Positions 12,236 through 23,690 of a stretch of DNA of 64,000 nucleotides are shown here, piece after piece. The position numbers and the translations under genes are program-made. Each line of letters starts with the position of its first letter. The stretch's first letter is position 1. The notes beneath the pieces are model-generated. The model was not told the origin of the DNA. It did not search any database and was given only the letters and a program-made list of their open reading frames with translations. Source of the stretch: Welwitschia mirabilis (Eukaryota; Gnetophyta; Gnetopsida; Welwitschiales); NCBI GenBank assembly GCA_051453625.1, contig JBOZIK010000001.1, forward strand, positions 47,736,809 to 47,800,808, given 5' to 3'.

Positions 12236-15075
12236 TGAACTGAAGAGATGCCTTCCAGCTGATAGTAGAATTACAGAGAGTAAAGATGTATCTTAAGAAA
12301 TATCTTCATCTATCTAAGTCACCACCATAATCATAATTAGTAAATCCTACTACATTAGTCGATGTAGTGTCACTTCCATAAAACACTAAGCCTAAAGTAA
12401 AAGAGCCCTTCAAATAATGAAGGATCCATTTTACTACATTCTAGTGATCCTTTCCTGGATTATGCATGTATCGACTTACGATACTAATAGCATCAGTGAG
12501 ATCAGGTTTAGTGCAGATCATAGCATACATTAAACTTCCAACAGCATTAGCATAAGGAATGGTTGACATACTGTCAATCTCTTTTTTGGTTTTTGGACAA
12601 CAATCTGAAGACAATTTAAAGTGAGTAATGAAGGGAGTGAAAATAGGTTTATAATTTAACATATTAAACTTATTAAGAACTTTATGAATATATTTGCTTT
12701 ATAAGAAAAACAATTTACCAGCTTGATGGTCTCTCTGAATTTCCATACCAAGAATTTTCTTGGCTTCACCCAGATCCTTCATCTCAAATGCTTTATTAAG
12801 TTGTGATTTCAACCTATCAATTAAAGACTTGTTGCGAGATGCGATTAACATATCATCAACATAAAGCAACAAATACATAAAGGACTTATCAAGATACTAC
12901 TGGTAGTATATACAGTGGTCATATTGACTTCTAATAAAGCCCTACCCTATCATAGATGCATCAAACTTCTTGTACCATTGTTGTGGAGCTTGTTTAAGGC
13001 CATATAATGATTTGTTTAGATGACACATATAATGTTCTTTTCTTGAGGTTATGAAATGATCAGGCTGGTTTATATAGATTTCTTCATTAAGGTCTCCATG
13101 TAAGAATGTCGTTTTGACATCAAGTTGATTTAACTCCATGTCAAATGAAGTAACCAAGGCAAGTAGCATACGAATTGAATTATGACGAACTACAGGTGAA
13201 AAAATTTCATGGAAATCGATACCTTCTTTTTTGTTGTAGCCTTTGACAACCAATTGTGCTTTCCATCTTGCATTTTCAACTCCGGGTATGCCTTCCTTTT
13301 TCTTATAAATCCACTTACAGTTCAAAGGACATTTATTAGATAAAAGTTCACACAAACTCCAAGTGCTATTTTTATGAAGACTATCCATTCCTTCATTCAT
13401 TACCCTGAGCCATTTAAAAGAATCAGCACACGAAACAACTTCTATATAAGATGAAGGTTCCATATCATCAGGAATTTCCTAGGTAACTGAAAGGGCATAT
13501 GCAACTAGTTTGTCATCAGTATTAAGATATCTAGATAGTTTCTTTATCTCCTCGGATGATCTTGAGCAAGTGAATATTCCTACTGTGGTTGATCAGGAGT
13601 ACTAATACTTGGAGTATTCTCATCAATACTTGCTTTAGTAGAGGAGAAAGATGTGGAATTTGCATTCGTCGATGGAGTGGATGTAACCTCTAACTCCATC
13701 TACTTATTAGACTTCTAATTTATAATATCTTAAGAAGAGGAAGAAGAAGAAGGAGAAGAAGAAACAATAGAATCTTTCTGAGGAGTAAGTAAAGCATCCT
13801 CATTAAATGTTACATCTCTACTGAGAATTATCTTATGCAACTCAAGACACCACAAACGGTATCCTTTAGATTCAGAAGTATAACCAATGAATATATATTT
13901 AATAGCTCTAGGTGCTAGTTTACCATCATTGGTATGGGCAAATGATGGACAACCAAATATTTTTAACTAAGAGTATTTAACAGGATTACCTAACCAACTC
14001 TCTTCTAGAATTTCAAACTCTAGTGAGAAATGTGGAGATGTATTGATAAGATAACAAGCTATAGAAACTGCTTTAGCCCATAAATCATGTCAATGTCATA
14101 GGTTTGCATTGAAAAACATACAACAAGCCCTTTCAAGTAATGTCCTATTCATGCATTCTACAATAGTATTTTATTGTGGTGTTCCAACTAGTATTTTGTC
14201 GATCAATTCCATGATTAGTACAAAACTCATTAAAATATTGTGAATAAAACTCTAACCCATTATTATTTCTAAGTTTTTTAACCTTCTAGCCTGTATGATT
14301 TTTAATGAGAAGTTTCTAATGTTTAAAAGTTAATAAAGATTCATTTTTATGCCTTAGAAAATAAACCTAGACTTCACAAAAATAATCATCAATAAGTGTC
14401 ATCATGAAATGGCAACCACCAATAGAAGATACTTTGGAAGGTCACCATAAATCAGAGTGAATATAATCCAGCACACCTTTAGTGTGATGAATTATAGTAG
14501 AGAAACTTACTTATTTTTGTTTGCCAAAAACACAATGTTTACAAAATTCTAATTTACCAAGATGCTGACGATAGAGAAGATCTTTTTTACTTAGGATGTG
14601 CATACCTTTTTCACTCATGTGATCTAACCGCATGTGCCACAAACGAGTCACGTCTGATTTAAGCATAGAAGTTGAAATAACTATAGAACCTATAATTGTA
14701 GAACCTTGTAAGACATACAGGCTACCACATCGGTTAGCCTTAAATATAACAAGAGCACCTTTAAAAATTTTGAGAACTCCACCTTCAGCTACATATTTGT
14801 ACCCTTTTGATTCAAGAGTACCTAATGAGATTAAGTTTCATTTAAGGTCAGGAATAAAGCGTACTTCGTCAAGAGTCCTGACAATTCCATCATTGCTTTT
14901 GATCTGAATATTCCTATTCCTTTGACCTTACACTGGGTATCATTACCCATTAAAACAATACTAGAACAAACACATTTAAAAGTCGTAAACCAATCCCGAT
15001 AAGGATAGATGCGAAAAGTACAACCCGAATCAAGAATCCAATCAGATGAACTTCTATCATCAGTAGAAGATTTAG
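12236..15075 (-). pseudogene. Copia copy B: protease, integrase, RT
   Basis: Second, diverged copy of the same pol region (roughly 89% similar to copy A over 12429-12610 versus 9236-9420). RT keeps an intact YVDD at 12852-12863, and its N-terminal half is open for 173 codons (12942-13463) with WKAQLVVKGYNKKEGIDFHE. The protease keeps DSGCTF at about 15020, but a frameshift follows near 14908. In integrase the second catalytic Asp is replaced: RNNNG, with Asn at 14262-14264. A 2-bp loss near 14195 shifts the PQQNG region. Stops at 14838-14840, 13967-13969 and 12942-12944 match stops in copy A. It lacks most of RNase H and the 3' end. Confidence 0.9.
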
Positions 15076-15916
15076 ACAATAATACATCACCTTCAGTATC
15101 AGTTTCAATGATGCTTGCCTCTGCAAACTGTTGAGGGTGTTTCTTCTTTACTTCCCTACCCTGTTTATTTTTCAATTTATAACATTCAGAAAGATCATGT
15201 CCGAATTTTTTACAATATCGACAAGTTTTAGCATTGGACTTACGTCCTCTAGACTTTGACCTAGACTTACTGTAGTTCCTTGTACATACATGATTACGAC
15301 TTCGACCTCTGATTATTAGACCTTCACCCTTATCTTCAAAGTGAAACTCTGAATCAAAATTTTCTTTGGATAAAAGATGGGCTTTAACATCTTCAAAAGA
15401 CAAAGTGTCTAAACCACCATACAACATAATTTCCTTAAAATGCCTATAGGTAGGAGGTAAAGAGATAATTAACAACACAGTTTTATCTTCATCTTCAATA
15501 TGCACATCAAGATTTTCCAGATCCATTGTAATTGAATTAAACTTATTAAGATGTGCTTGAACAGGAGTACCTTTAGACATGCGAATGGTGAATAGACGCT
15601 CCTTGAGTCAAAGCTTATTGGCAAGGCTTTTCGTCATGTATAGCGCTTCCAGTTTAAACCATAGACCAGCAGCAGTGGTTTCATTGACGACTTCACGAAG
15701 AATCTCCTTGGATAAACATAACTGAATTGCCGTCAAAGCCTTTTTGTCTAACTCATCCCATTGCTCGTTGGTCATGGCCTCTAGTTTTTTTGTTTTTCCA
15801 CCTAAGGCCTTCTGCAAGTCGTTTTGAGTGAGAACGACCCTCATCTGAACACGCCATATAGAAAAACTAAGTTTGCCATCGAATTTTTCTTTGTCAAACT
15901 TCATTATAGTGGCCAT
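15076..15916 (-). pseudogene. Copia copy B gag
   Basis: Gag of the copia element, the nucleocapsid and particle protein. It starts at the ATG at 15914-15916 (MATIMKFDKEKFDGK), followed by SFSIWRVQMRVVL, the usual N-terminal block of plant copia gag. A single in-frame TGA at 15605-15607 follows ANKL, where the family normally has an aromatic residue in an L-x-LK-x-L block. The frame then continues through MSKGTPVQAHLNKF to the zinc knuckle CRYCKKFGHDLSEC at about 15195-15240 (CX2CX4HX4C, complete). Downstream it runs directly into the protease, as in single-polyprotein copia elements. Apart from the TGA this is the best preserved coding region in the window. Confidence 0.9.
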
Positions 15917-17709
15917 TCTTAGACAGAGGTATCGCTTAGAGAGAAAGCACTGAAGTATTTCTAACTAGGGTGAGATACTTGTTACACTAAGTGTAGGCCT
16001 TATAGAGGACAAAAAACAATTGGCCTCACAAACAATATAATAAAAGAAAAATATGTAAGGCCAAGGCCTCCACAACAAATAATATACCAAGGGGAAATAC
16101 AATGCTTATCGGGTTTAAAATTACACATACAAATTCCAGGCGGCGATAAACAAAATAAAACCTAGGACTTGTATAATAATCTGCCCTAAACCACACACAA
16201 TAATAATATATAGTGTCGTTAATACGATATCCAAAAAACAATTATAATTTATTGTGAAGTACAAAATTTTTTTTTTATGAAACCAGCACTACAAAACGAA
16301 CCAAAATCAATCAAGCTACAGTGGCTGATGTCGATGCCAAAAAACCGAACTAGACACGCGAAAGATATGAGGCATCTAACGTGAAAGCAAGTTAATTGGC
16401 AGATAAAAAAAATTAATTTTCCAGGCGGAGACACATTGCGAAGTAGTAAGGCATGCAGATGCATAAAACGTTACATAGACGGAGAAGAGCTACACAGGCG
16501 CAGAGGCTCACATGGTGCTGCAGGAAATTTGGAAATCACAGCGATGCAGCGAAGGATCTGTCGATGCAAGAAGACATGACCGAGAAGGAACAAAGATAAA
16601 ATCTCTAAGCTACACACGCACTGGTAAAAGGAATCCGTGGAGGCTCGCAGAAGAGATCAACAATGAAAAATCCACAATGGAAAAAAATTAAAAAAATGCT
16701 GACGCTCACAGACATAAGTGAGGCGTTAGGCAGGAATGAGCCTTACTAGCAGAAAGCGCCAAAGAACAATGCAGGCACAGGGATCGGGATGATTGACAAT
16801 TCATCAAAATGGTGACGAGTCATGTAAAAAAACGATGCTGGTGAGTAAGTGATGCTAGCTATTAAGTGCGAAAGAGACTAGGAAAACCAGTTTGTGTAGT
16901 GAGAAAAGGAGGAAGGTTAAGGCTCTGGTGAGAGATGCGCAGAGCACAGTGCAAGTCGTCAAAGAGACATTCTTTAACGCAAGGTGACAATGTGATGCGA
17001 CGAGTGAATGCGCTGCATAAATACAAAAGACGTGTGGAGGTGCATTGTGAAACGCACGGGGGCGCAGCCAATGGCACCTGTGAAACGCTTAGGAGGCACC
17101 ACTATTATTTTGCTAAAGTATGCACCGAAGCGAAGAGAAAAAAAACTACAGGGCTGAGGCGAACGTGAAAAAAATGGTGCTCAGTAGAGGTGTGCCGTGG
17201 AACACATGGCAAGCATGGAGGAGCTCTGAGCAACAACACATAAAGGAGCCGTTGCAATGGTGAGAGCACTGGCATTGTGAACTTCGCGAGAGTGTACATG
17301 GATTAAGGCGCAGGTGAAGTATAGCACAAGGAGCAGGCAGCGCACAGAGGTGCGAGCATAGTCCACTGGAGAAAAGCAGGATGCAAGGATGGAGGCAAAA
17401 CATGAAGGGAGCATCTAGAAAGAGTGCGTAGGTGGCTGTGACATGCAGAGAAACTGGGCCAAGCGGGAGCAGGAAGAAGATCAACGAGCAAGGTGCGGCC
17501 TCTGGAATACATAGACAACAGAGTGGTCGAAGCGTGTAAGACGCAGTTGCGCAGACAGACCCTGACGCGGTGGAGGGACAGAGGAGCACATAGTGTCGAC
17601 GCAGTTATAGAAGACAGTGCAGACACAAGGCAGTGTGCTCAGGCAATGAAGCGAGGCGGCTGGACATGCAAGAGATAGCACAAGAAAAGGTGGCAAAGGG
17701 GCAGATAGC
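15917..17709 (-). other. Long GC-richer copia leader
   Basis: About 1.8 kb separates the PBS from the gag ATG. Base composition rises well above the surroundings in 16420-17700. On the minus strand several overlapping frames stay open (17146-17589, 147 codons; 17303-17626, 107; 17481-17861, 126, entering the LTR), rich in Cys, Leu, Ser and Pro. None shows a known domain, and open frames in several phases are expected from pyrimidine-rich sequence. I treat it as untranslated leader. Confidence 0.65.
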
Positions 17710-17722
17710 GACTCTGATACCA
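17710..17722 (-). other. Copia primer binding site (initiator Met tRNA)
   Basis: The minus strand reads TGGTATCAGAGTC two bases after the LTR end ...GACTCATCA. TGGTATCAGAGC-type sites complementary to initiator methionine tRNA are standard for plant Ty1/copia. Confidence 0.92.
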
Positions 17723-17724
17723 CT

Positions 17725-17910
17725 TGATGAGTCAGCGATGTAAGAAATATTGTTACCCCTCTACCTTTGAGAGCTAAGGGTGTATTGTATTTATAGCAAA
17801 ATACGCCCAACATTTTCAGGCATAAACTATGAGTGGATGACAGTTTGAGATGCCACCTCATCCAGAGAAGATTTAGGGATGTGGGCTCAAATTTGAGCTA
17901 CATCTTAACA
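17725..17910 (-). repeat. Copia 5' LTR (copy B)
   Basis: 186 bp, same length as 8475-8660 and about 90% identical, with TG/CA ends on the minus strand. It carries the TATA box at 17788-17795 and lies directly beside the PBS. Confidence 0.92.
17788..17795 (-). promoter_or_regulatory. Copia LTR TATA box
   Basis: The minus strand reads CTATAAATACAA in the middle of the short LTR. It is also preserved in the 8475 LTR and is the probable promoter of the element transcript. Confidence 0.65.
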
Positions 17911-18318
17911 AGCCTAACATAAATACCAAGTGTATGTGTAGCATGAAGAAATTGATCATATTGATAAAACTATCAAAAGAGTAGTGCAGTCTTATGCAAA
18001 GGTAGACTTTACAAATATGCTATTAAACTGTAGGAATCAAGGTCTTCCAAGAAGGTAGTAGAACATTTACAAATTCTTACTGAAAGAAGGTATTATTTCC
18101 TCTAATTTGAATGGGATAATTTATAAAAAATTACTATCTAGATCAAGGCCTAGCTCATGTGGGGGAAGTCATAAGATTACAGGCAGAAGAGGAAGTTGAT
18201 TCTTTGTCTTATGTAAATGTTGCCACTTGATGAAAAATCTTGGATATAATATAAAGTTACCCATGTAATTTAAATCCCAGAATAGACAGGCAATGTGCAT
18301 TCAAAAGCATAAAACATC
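17911..18318. other. No gene seen
   Basis: DNA flanking the copia locus. Composition is somewhat less AT-biased, but no frame or domain is recognised. Confidence 0.3.
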
Positions 18319-19200
18319 CTACAGCTCATCTGCAGGTACATTAAAATAATGAGAAACAAATAAGCATTCGGAACATTGATTTTCCCTTGAGACCGAAAAG
18401 AAATAGTTATGATTGATGTTGGATGCATTTCCTTTAGCCGACATTGTGCTTCTGATTTCTATACTAGCGACAAGACTTGTTTTGCAGGAGAGTAAATCGT
18501 TAGGCTTTATTAGCACTAGTCTAGATTCATCCTTAGGCCTTGATATCATGGCCTCTTGTAGTTTCTTCATCATAGATGAACCATCCTTTGATTCTTTCTC
18601 TTCACTATTATGAACTGCATTCAATGATTTATGATTACATGAGGTAATGGTATTCTTATTATCTTCTCCCATAGCATAGGATGACTAAATTTGTGAAGTT
18701 CCTATAGCTTTTTTATAATGCTCTCCTACAACCTTTAAATGAAAATGGAGTGGTAACTATTCCAATAGTAAATATTCCAAGAGACTTTCTTACACCTACT
18801 ATCATAGAGGTGACCACTAATTCTTGTCCCACCATCCATTTGAGGTGTCACAAATACCATATTTAAATCTAACATAGTTGCCCAACTAGATTTGTTCTTT
18901 TCTTAACAGTATTCATTCCTGTTTCTGGATTACCTCTGCACCAAGTCTTCTGGTTAATTCTCTTCCAATTTGTAACCAGTTCTCTAGAGAAACAGGTGAT
19001 ATTTTCATAGCTTGGACATCTATATTAACAATTTAGAATTCTATTCCTTTCATATCACTTTCAATCATTCTATTAATAACGTTGGATCCACTAATCTTCT
19101 CATAGAATGGAAACCTCGAGTTGTAAATCCAAGAAAGAGTCTTGCCTTCTTGATTCTGAAATAGAAGCCATGGTTTCCCTCTAAGGAGTATGTTTCCTTA
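18319..19200 (-). pseudogene. Unrecognised coding-like remnant
   Basis: The minus strand has an open frame of 117 codons at 18319-18672, hydrophilic and without repeats, beginning MGEDNKNTITSCNH. Upstream on the same strand (about 18930-19200) another stretch reads NWLQIGRELTRRLGAEV, with balanced amino-acid composition, in an interrupted frame. I do not recognise the family. The less AT-rich codons suggest a former protein, either a host gene fragment or a LINE-type ORF1. Confidence 0.3.
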
Positions 19201-20899
19201 GATATTTAGAAAAAAGCTTTAAGACTATAGAGCTTGGAGTCGTTTTGAGCTAAACAAAACTCATATAGTCCTTTTCCTTTTTTATTAAGTTGTGTTTGTA
19301 CCTTGCCTTTATAGGACCGTCATGCACAAACAAATTAGTGATAATGTTTTCATGTGCTAGAGCATTGCTGCACTACATATGAGAAGGAAAAGTGGATCCC
19401 AGGGATAGATTTACACATAAGCCATGAAGTGTTATCGATTCTATTAACATGGTAAAAAAGCTAAGCCCATGTTGTTAGTTTGTTTAGTAATTAACTATGA
19501 ATTTGAGTGCTCCTATCAATTGCCTCATAGAAATAAACATGCATAATAATCTTTGTACCATGTTTGGCTTTGGATGCATTAACTGAGTTGCTTTCCTAAT
19601 TTGACTTTAGTTACTTTGTTTTTTAAGAATACTATCAAATCACTCAATTGAGCATCATAATTGGGAACTAAATCATCATTATTGCTAGACCTCCTTACTT
19701 GTTGAAAGAAATTTTTAAGCTAAAAATTTATAGATGATTATGAGTTGATAATGTAGTAATTGTAAGTGTTAAGTATGTGGATGAATGACATACTGAAGGG
19801 ATAAAAGTGTAGAATAACATGAATGAGCTGTAGAGATATTCATTACTTTTGTGGAGAACTTTGGATCCACTCAATTTCACTCTCTAGGAAATGAGTAGTT
19901 GAGTAAATGGTGAAAAAGATAGTATGGAGACTAAAGTCCTTTGGGTAGAAATACTACTATAATTAAGAATCTCTATAAGAATGGACAAAGAAATAATGAT
20001 GGAGAAAGCCAAAGGTAAAATTTATGTTATTATCGATAGATGCTGAAAAGATCTTATTGCTACTTAAATGTATGCATTCTCTAATCTTTAAAGCATTTTT
20101 GTTAGAAAGTATCCTTATCGAAGATATAATATGATCCCATTAAACATAGACTCTCATATTAAACATAGACTCCTTACATCTTTGAAATATTTTTCATGTG
20201 AAGCATCACATGCAAAATGACATTCTAATTTAACTCTTGGACAAATAGTAAGCAGTAAATACTTGACGCTGCATATGATGTATTACAAGACTTTTTAGTA
20301 GTTGCATTCTCAATACCATCATGTACTCTCTATTTCTCTTTCTATGAAAATTTAAGTGACAAATTAACCTCTTATTCAAATGATTCATTTTCTCTAAGAG
20401 TTTTACCATCCAAACTCACACTGCACACTACTATTCAAGACATCTTTCATGAACTTTGCTTATGGATACCTTCTTATAGATAGTATACTATTAACCTCAT
20501 ATGTGAAATGAATGAAGTAACTTACTATGTCTTGTTTTCACAACAATAACTAAGCTAGCACCATAATTTTTATTTTGTGCATCAACTACGAAGGCCTAGT
20601 CATCTCTTTGTGATTCTATTTTTTAGTCTTCCCCTACAAAATTAGTATCTCAAGCATCTCTAATAAATAGATATGAAATATTACTTCAAAGAAATAATTC
20701 TTCTAGTCTTATTTCTTCTTTACTTATAAAGTAGGGATCGCTTTAGAGATTAATTCTAAGGGATTGCAATTTTTCATAACTTATACACATTAAGATATCA
20801 TCAATTTATTTTTAAATGTTTCTAAGTTTTTACTTGGGGTGATGTTGGTCACAATAGAATCTTGGATAATTTAGTATTATACTCATGTCACTTCTTTTC
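19201..20899. other. No gene seen
   Basis: AT-rich DNA downstream, in the minus sense, of the gypsy integrase remnant. It probably includes the 3' part of that element, but I could not find its PPT or LTR. Confidence 0.3.
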
Positions 20900-20929
20900 T
20901 TATAATTTTATAATATTTAGAGCATATTT

Positions 20930-21600
20930 TTGAAGCAAGTCACTAGGACTCTTACTTTTTATTGTCAAACTCTAAACATAGAATATGCCCCTAATAGAGA
21001 AGGTGTCCTTGCTTGTAAATACCTTTATAGGAACCAACCCACCCTCTTTATATTTTTTATTAGGAATATATTTCCTATCTCCCATCTTCATGCTTATAAT
21101 AGTCATTTGTACATGATTAAGATAATCTAAGATACCAAAAACTTTGATATGATTAAATGCCTTTTCATAACTACAAGCATAAAGTTTTGGATAAAATTTT
21201 GGATTTGTTTTATTATGGTTTTCCATAATGATACTAATTCTACCTATTTCAAAGAGTATTCAATAGTAATAAGAATATAAACATGTTGTTTAGAAGAAGT
21301 GGGTGTGTACTTGATTTCTTAAAAATTCAAATTAAGTCAAAAGGAAAAATTTAATAAGTGATTAATGTATTTAATGAGAGGATCTGACAAATGTGACATG
21401 TTTTCACCATTTTCAAATAGTAATAACTCATCGTTTTACAAAAGTAACTATACCTATGACATGAATTAAGATTAATTTTATCCCCTCATGGAGTTCACAG
21501 AAACTAGCATGTGTTTCCGTTAGGATGTAGCAACTTCATTTGACTTTATCTATCTTAGCAAGATATTATCAAGCAATTTCTTGTACTAATGATTTTGGAT
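20930..21600 (-). pseudogene. Gypsy integrase remnant
   Basis: Around 21380-21440 the minus strand reads MSYYYLKMVKTCHICQI, the end of the HHCC zinc domain (MGYYWP-M-KDC--Y---C--CQ in the family). Downstream, near 21230-21300, HVYILITIEYSLK and then VELVSLWKTIIKQ correspond to the integrase core block H-YIL---DYFSKWVEA. Frames change and several stops intervene. The open frame 20972-21226 begins in this core in a shifted frame. Confidence 0.65.
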
Positions 21601-21959
21601 CATTCTAAAGCATGCAACTTGATCTTAGAAATTCCTTCTTTGCATAGATGTGAAATTTTCTAGTAACTTTGATAAGTAAGGTAATTTATCAAAGTAATTC
21701 ATCATTCATTTTAGGATTTATCACTAGTTAGTCCATATCATCTTATGATAATTATAAATCAGCCATAATTGATTGTTGATTTAAAAAGTTTTAGTTTATG
21801 ATTGATGCATTTTATGTATTGCTTAAAATATGGGTCTCTAAACCAAGTTTAGATTAAAATAGTAAGGTAATCAAGAAGTTGATTTTTGTTTGTATGAATA
21901 GTAAGAATTTCATAGTGATCAAGGAAAGAAAGAAACCTTTTTACCATTTCAAGGTAAAA

Positions 21960-22720
21960 GCCTCAAAGCATTGATTTTTCTTCACATTTAATTAGGATTC
22001 AGTTAATCACCAATTGTAAATCACCAAAAATGTATAGTTTATTTAAACCAAATTGAATCATGAGCGTAATTCGTCTTGATAAGGCTTCATATTTAGCAAT
22101 GTTGTTTATATAAGAAACTTAAATCTAGAGAAAAATGATAAACTTATTTTGTTTCTTAAGAAAATGATACTCTTGCAAAACCACCATTTTTATTTGATGT
22201 CATTGAAGAACATTAATGCATCCCAATCTTTTTTTATTTTAATGAAGTGAATTTCCTTATCAGCAAACTATTTAGATTTATTAACATTTTACCTTTAGCT
22301 TTTATTGATAGATCTGCTATCTATTCAATGATGCATTTATCCTTAACCAATGTTTTTAATTGATATTTTAAATCAAATTTGGTAAGAATTAATGCCCAGT
22401 TAGTTGAACATATACTACTAGTATAATATTTAAGCAAATGCTTGAGTAAATTCTGGTAGTTAATTACAATTATCATCATGTAGTGGCAAAATTTTTGTGA
22501 AATAAAAACTAAACTTAAACGTTCCTTTTCTATATTAGTGTAATTTCTTTCATATTGGTGTAATGTTTTACTGATATAGTCAACGAGGTAATATTATATA
22601 GTTCATCTCATTGAAAAATCATTGCACTATTGAGAATGGTATATGTGCTTAATAAAGGTAAAATAATTAATCTAAATTAGATAGACTTGAAACAAGAGTA
22701 GATGTTTAATATTTCTTAAT
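21960..22720 (-). pseudogene. Gypsy RNase H remnant
   Basis: The minus strand reads WALILTKFDLKYQLKTLVKD near 22330-22400, matching the W-L-L-EFDI-Y family linker. It then shows degraded fragments corresponding to the second, archaeal-type RNase H domain found after pol in Tat-like elements: NKNGG near 22190 and a Phe/Leu-rich run near 22130. Identification rests on order and partial motifs. Confidence 0.6.
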
Positions 22721-22849
22721 TGTACCTAAAGCTTTTTAATAATTTTTGTCCTATTTTTACTAGTTGTCTTTCTTAAGTAGATGCATAAATGGTTTAAAAT
22801 AATCTATTAAGTTTAACATGAATTGATGTATTACTTGTAGTCCACCTTG

Positions 22850-23690
22850 TAAACTTTTTAATTCTTTCAAATTATGTGGTGATGGCATATTGGAGATTGT
22901 TTTAATCTTTTCAAGGTCAATTTCTATCCCTTATTTTGAGATCATAAAACCTAAGATTTTTCTTAATGACATATCAAAAACATACTTTTTTGGATTGAAA
23001 TATAGATTGTATTGCCTTATTTGTTTGAAAAGATATTTCAAATAATTTGAAAGATCAATGACAGCTTTTGATTTAATCAGAACATTATGAACATAATCTT
23101 CAACATTTTGTGGTATCATGGATGGAATATGTATGTTATTTCTCTTTAGTATATTCTACAAGCATTCTTTAATCCAAAAGGCATCATGACACAACAAAAA
23201 AGACACTAAGGTATGATAAAGATTGTTTTGTATTAATCTTAAGAATTGATAAATATCTAGTTATAACTTAAGTAATCATTTATGAATGATAAAATGTCAT
23301 AACCAGCTTGTTGTCAACTAGGATATTAATATTTGGTAAAGAGTAATTGTCATTTAGGGTTACTTCATTTAAATCATGGTAATCGATACAAATTCTAATT
23401 TGACCATTCTTTTTTAACCATGTCTGATAAATAATCTAAATAATTTGCTAGCTAGATAAAACCAGCAGTTAAAAGACATTTTAAATCTTATTTAAACATA
23501 AATGTAAGATGGGGTTTAACTTTTCTAACCTTTTATTTTTCTAGGATTAAATTTAATTTTAAAATTATGTTATGCATGATAATCAACTTATTAATACCTG
23601 ACATATCCTTATAATGCAAGGTGAAAATGTCTTTATTCAATGACAAAATACTTTAACTTCTAATTTGAGTTGTTATGATAAATATTGATT
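22850..23690 (-). pseudogene. Gypsy reverse transcriptase remnant
   Basis: Reading down the minus strand: DIFTLHYKDMSGI near 23620 (the family's DVFAW-YK-MPG block), LLTAGFI near 23470, AGYDILSFINDYLSYNQI near 23290 with small breaks, then MMPFGLKNAC near 23180. The catalytic box is YVHN at 23084-23095, where active enzymes have YVDD, so both Asp residues are lost. It continues LIKS ... RQYNLYFNPKKYVF ... ILGFMISK, the usual L-LNP-KC-FGV and FLGFMVS blocks. Many stops confirm a dead copy. The longest open piece is 22931-23119 (62 codons). Confidence 0.88.

Larger units (their letters stand above)
8475..17910 (-). mobile_element. Composite Ty1/copia locus
   Basis: Two 186-bp LTRs bound the locus, each TG...CA on the minus strand and about 90% identical by hand alignment (18 differences, mostly transitions). 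Inside lie two diverged partial copies meeting at a 100-N gap. Copy A (8475-12135) runs from 3' LTR to the gag zinc knuckle. Copy B (12236-17910) runs from the RNase H region to the 5' LTR. Outer flanks ACTTT and AGCCT do not match as a target duplication, so this is probably not one simple insertion. Protein features suggest a Tork/Tnt1-like copia lineage, tentatively. Confidence 0.85.
20900..23690 (-). mobile_element. Decayed Ty3/gypsy pol
   Basis: RT, RNase H and integrase remnants lie in order on the minus strand, as in plant Ty3/gypsy elements. The style of the linker and integrase suggests the Tat/Athila group. No LTR was found on the left. On the right the element is cut at 23948 by the LTR of Sirevirus copy 1, which seems to have inserted upstream of RT. 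Confidence 0.75.

Noticed and set aside
9752-14840. Stop readthrough or an altered genetic code to explain shared TAG codons
   Set aside because: Frameshifts, lost catalytic residues and TGA/TAA stops elsewhere show simple decay. Deamination of CAG explains TAG.
14632-14907. Plus-strand frame of 91 codons
   Set aside because: Antisense shadow of the copia protease-integrase region; the same shadow appears at 11487-11720.
17146-17861. Three overlapping minus-strand frames of 107-147 codons as protein genes
   Set aside because: Several phases are open at once and all are Cys/Leu/Ser/Pro-rich, as expected from pyrimidine-rich leader DNA. No domain is visible. Kept only as a leader annotation and finding.
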